Positions 4,819-6,833 of a stretch of 6,833 bases of DNA are shown here, piece after piece. The translations under genes were made by a program, and so were the position numbers. Where the stretch lies: positions 1-6,833 of the forward strand of contig CAOTKV010000031.1 in the NCBI GenBank assembly GCA_948530865.1, read 5' to 3'. The notes under the pieces were generated by a model. That model had not been told where the DNA came from, ran no database searches, and worked only from the letters and a program-made list of their open reading frames with translations. Origin of the DNA: an uncultured Clostridia bacterium. Lineage in GTDB: Bacteria; Bacillota; Clostridia; TANB77; CAG-508. Every line of letters begins with the position of its first letter. The stretch's first letter is position 1.

Positions 4819-6396
4819 TTATTGCCTATACCATTTATCTATATTATGATAAATATTAAATGCATTTGCTTTTATATTTCCAACTAAACTTTGATGATAT
4901 ACTATTAAGTCTGTATCTCTATACAACCCAATATATGGTACTTCTTCTAAGTATATATCAAATAATCTATTATAATTTTCATATAATACATTTTCATCAT
5001 TTGTATTTGAAACAATTTGCATTATTTCAGAAACTTCTGAATTGTAATAATTTGCTATATTTCCATCACCAAAAAATGTAGTTAAATTTGGTGAATAACC
5101 TAACCTTAAACCAGTTAAAACTATATCATAATTTCTGCTATTTATTGCATCAGTATAACTTTCAGCTGATAAATATCTAATATCAACAGGTATACCAAAA
5201 TTTTCAAGTTGTTCTTTTATATTTTCTGCAACTCTTACTCTTTGTTCATTATTAGAATTTACAGACAGTGATAATTCTAATCTATCTCTTCCATTTACCC
5301 ATGCATTATCAGTTCTATGCCATCCACTAGAATCTAGCAATTGTGCTGCTTGCTCAGTATCTATTTCAACATTTAAATCTTTAGTATAAAGCCAACATCC
5401 CATATCTAAACTAAAGTTTGATGATACATATCCATTTCCTAAACAAGATGCTACAATATTATTTTTATCTATAACTAAGCTAATTGCTTTTCTAACTGCT
5501 GGATCTGATAAAATTCCACTTGTTGTATTTAAAGATAGAAAATCATATTCTCTAGTTTTATATTCAATTTTATTATATCCTAGTGAACCAATAAAATCTT
5601 CTATATTGCTAATTTTTACTGATAATATATCTATTTCACCATTTTTAAAAGCTGAATATACTTCTCCAATAGTTTCATATAAATTTACATTTATTTCAGT
5701 TGGCATAAATTGTTTATTTGAATCCCAATAAACAGCATTTCTATCTAATTTCATTACATTACTACTTAATTCAATAATTTTAAAAGGACCTGTTCCTATT
5801 GGAATTTTTTCAGAATTTGCAAAATCTTCCCCTTCAAAATATTGCTTACACATTATTGGAAAAGTTAAATTATATTCAAAAAAAGGAACTGGCTCTGATA
5901 AATAAATTTTTATTGTATTACTATCAACCACTTCGAAATCAGATACACTTCTTAAGTTATCAGCATATATAGTATTTATACCACTTCTAGTTATAAAATC
6001 CATAGTAAACCAAACATCATCTGCTGTAAAATTACTTTTATCTTGCCATAATACTCCTTTTCTTAGTTTTACTACATATGTCAACTCATCTGTCTTACCA
6101 ATTTCTTCTGCTAAACAATATTCCATTTTATAATTTTCATTCAAATTAACTAACGGTTCATATATTACTTTTGAAATTTCTTGAACATTTCTATTGTTAC
6201 TAAGAATTGGATTTATTGTATCAAATTCAGCAATTGCAAATCTTAAATCTGTTTGTATATTATTTACTGTTGAAGTTTGATCTAATGTATAATCTTCATT
6301 TTTAGATCTATTTTTAACAATAAAATACATTGTCCCTAATATCAAAATTATAACAACTACTGAAAATATGTATTTAATTACATTATTACTATTCAT
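4819..6396 (-). CDS. membrane-anchored family 5 (peptide/oligopeptide-type) extracellular solute-binding protein
   Basis: This 525-residue protein belongs to the SBP_bac_5 family, whose members bind peptides, nickel or other small solutes outside the membrane and hand them to an ABC permease. Family landmarks appear in order: DTINPI (59-64), IYEPLVNLNENYKMEYCLAEEI (78-99, last ten residues less typical), LRKGVLWQD then FTADDVWFTMDF (111-134), the IGTGPFKI loop (200-207), DPAVRKAISLVID, and a C-terminal EEVPYIGLYRDTDLIVYH strand. Residues about 7-27 form one hydrophobic segment with no Cys after it, so there is no lipobox; the protein is probably held by an uncleaved N-terminal helix rather than as a lipoprotein. 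AAAGG-type ribosome binding site 9 nt before the ATG; own promoter at 6450-6422. No permease or ATPase gene adjoins it, so ligand and partner are unknown. It could serve a distant Opp/Dpp-type transporter or act as a receptor. Confidence 0.9.
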   Translation of the reverse strand: MNSNNVIKYIFSVVVIILILGTMYFIVKNRSKNEDYTLDQTSTVNNIQTDLRFAIAEFDTINPILSNNRNVQEISKVIYEPLVNLNENYKMEYCLAEEIGKTDELTYVVKLRKGVLWQDKSNFTADDVWFTMDFITRSGINTIYADNLRSVSDFEVVDSNTIKIYLSEPVPFFEYNLTFPIMCKQYFEGEDFANSEKIPIGTGPFKIIELSSNVMKLDRNAVYWDSNKQFMPTEINVNLYETIGEVYSAFKNGEIDILSVKISNIEDFIGSLGYNKIEYKTREYDFLSLNTTSGILSDPAVRKAISLVIDKNNIVASCLGNGYVSSNFSLDMGCWLYTKDLNVEIDTEQAAQLLDSSGWHRTDNAWVNGRDRLELSLSVNSNNEQRVRVAENIKEQLENFGIPVDIRYLSAESYTDAINSRNYDIVLTGLRLGYSPNLTTFFGDGNIANYYNSEVSEIMQIVSNTNDENVLYENYNRLFDIYLEEVPYIGLYRDTDLIVYHQSLVGNIKANAFNIYHNIDKWYRQ

Positions 6397-6421
6397 TTCT
6401 TATTACCTTTCTACAAGTGAT

Positions 6422-6450
6422 AATATATATTATTTTTTTAACATTTTCAA
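6422..6450 (-). promoter_or_regulatory. probable sigma-A-type promoter of the solute-binding protein gene
   Basis: On the minus strand TTGAAA (6450-6445), a 17-base spacer and TATATT (6427-6422) lie between the spoVS terminator and the start codon at 6396. The region is almost pure A+T, so chance matches are easy, but hexamers, spacing and position are all suitable. Confidence 0.6.
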
Positions 6451-6459
6451 TACTAATTC

Positions 6460-6493
6460 AAAAAAAGAAGCATCTTTTTGAAATGCCTCTTTT
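6460..6493 (-). terminator. intrinsic terminator of spoVS
   Basis: An 11-bp stem (AAAAGAGGCAT at 6493-6483 on the minus strand with 6473-6463, one G-U pair) closes a 9-base loop and runs directly into a run of seven U residues (6466-6460). It starts 12 bases after the spoVS stop codon. This is the most typical rho-independent terminator in the window and isolates spoVS from the next gene. Confidence 0.9.
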
Positions 6494-6505
6494 AATCTAT
6501 ATAAA

Positions 6506-6769
6506 TTATTTTCTTGACTCCACAATCAATTTTATTCCTGTTCTATCCTCACCTTCGACTTGAACTTCTGCAAATGCTGGTATACATATCAAATCTACTC
6601 CTGCTGGTGCTACAAACCCTCTTGCAATTGCAACTGCTTTTATTGCTTGATTTAAAGCTCCTGCTCCTATTGCTTGCATCTCTGCTCTTGTAGATTCTTT
6701 TACTAACCCTGCTATTGCTCCTGCAACTGAATTTGGGTTTGATTTTGATGAAATTTTTAAAACTTCCAT
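6506..6769 (-). CDS. spoVS: stage V sporulation protein S
   Basis: SpoVS is a small, highly conserved Alba-like-fold protein required for spore coat assembly and progress past stage V in Bacillus; its molecular activity is not well defined. The 87-residue product matches the family's usual length of about 86 and keeps its hallmark stretches: MEVLKISSKSNPNSVAGAIA at the start, IGAGALNQAIKAVAIARGFV in the middle, and GVDLICIPAF followed by GEDRTGIKLIVE at the end. The ATG at 6769 follows an AGGAGG at 6782-6777 with 7-nt spacing. In Bacillus the gene lies downstream of recA, rny and ymdB; here it lies upstream of recA with one gene between. Its promoter was not identified, as only 51 bases upstream of the ribosome binding site are in the window. 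Its presence is the main evidence that the organism belongs to an endospore-forming lineage. Confidence 0.97.
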   Translation of the reverse strand: MEVLKISSKSNPNSVAGAIAGLVKESTRAEMQAIGAGALNQAIKAVAIARGFVAPAGVDLICIPAFAEVQVEGEDRTGIKLIVESRK

Positions 6770-6833
6770 TTTTCTTCCTCCTATTATTTTTAATTTATCT
6801 TGTGTTTTTGAACAAATTAATTTTACCCTTTAA

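Noticed and set aside
4819..4832. GCAAT/ATTGC hairpin over the stop codon of the solute-binding protein gene
   Set aside because: Only five pairs with a 4-base loop and followed by A rather than U; not credible as a terminator. No clear terminator was found for this gene.
4860..5081. Open frame of 73 codons on the plus strand
   Set aside because: It is antisense to the end of the solute-binding protein gene, rich in Leu/Tyr/His from complemented A+T-rich codons, with no family resemblance.
6795..6833. Possible C-terminal end of an upstream gene (12 codons then TAA on the minus strand)
   Set aside because: Twelve codons in A+T-rich sequence are too few to tell from chance and do not resemble the end of rny or ymdB.
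6783..6833. Possible sigma-H promoter for spoVS
   Set aside because: spoVS is sigma-H dependent in Bacillus, and an AAAGGG element is present at the edge, but no GAAT-type -10 lies at the right distance. The promoter may be outside the window.

Overview
The window comes from an AT-rich, spore-forming, Gram-positive bacterium of the Clostridia type. SpoVS, ScpA, RecX and a Firmicutes-type recA promoter with LexA boxes all point that way. Most coding DNA here is very AT-rich (11 G+C in the 60 bases at 2641-2700), so an uncultured low-GC clostridium is plausible, but the species cannot be named from this window. Every supported gene lies on the minus strand, so the biological order runs from right to left.

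Layout in transcription order. spoVS (6769-6506) ends in a strong intrinsic terminator (6493-6460). A sigma-A-like promoter (6450-6422) then drives a membrane-anchored family 5 solute-binding protein (6396-4819) that has no transporter genes beside it. The recA promoter (4721-4694) has consensus -35 and -10 boxes, followed directly by two LexA-box matches, and drives recA (4650-3589). After a 112-bp gap holding a stem-loop come recX (3476-3000) and, 12 bp later, scpA (2987-2181). The terminator hairpin of scpA is partly formed by its own last codons. A separate unit with its own promoter (2125-2097) and hairpin terminator (629-606) encodes a secreted protein with about ten choline/glucan-binding-type repeats (2039-660). 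It is visibly richer in G+C than its neighbours. At the left edge is the start of a DUF2953 (YtfI-like) membrane protein (536 to beyond position 1).

How the genes fit together. recA and recX form an SOS-regulated recombination unit: RecA is the recombinase and RecX modulates it. scpA encodes the kleisin subunit of the SMC-ScpAB condensin and probably shares the recA-recX transcript. In many Clostridia scpA is followed by scpB, a DUF2953 gene and ytfJ. Here the secreted repeat protein occupies the place where scpB is expected, and DUF2953 follows it, which suggests an insertion or replacement at that point. The substrate-binding protein between spoVS and recA is the least explained gene.

No intergenic stretch exceeds 170 bp. 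No RNA gene, CRISPR array, insertion sequence or transposase was seen. No wholly new system is evident. The points most worth a second look are the tandem LexA boxes, the higher-GC gene in the scpB position, the coding-sequence terminator of scpA and the orphan anchored binding protein.
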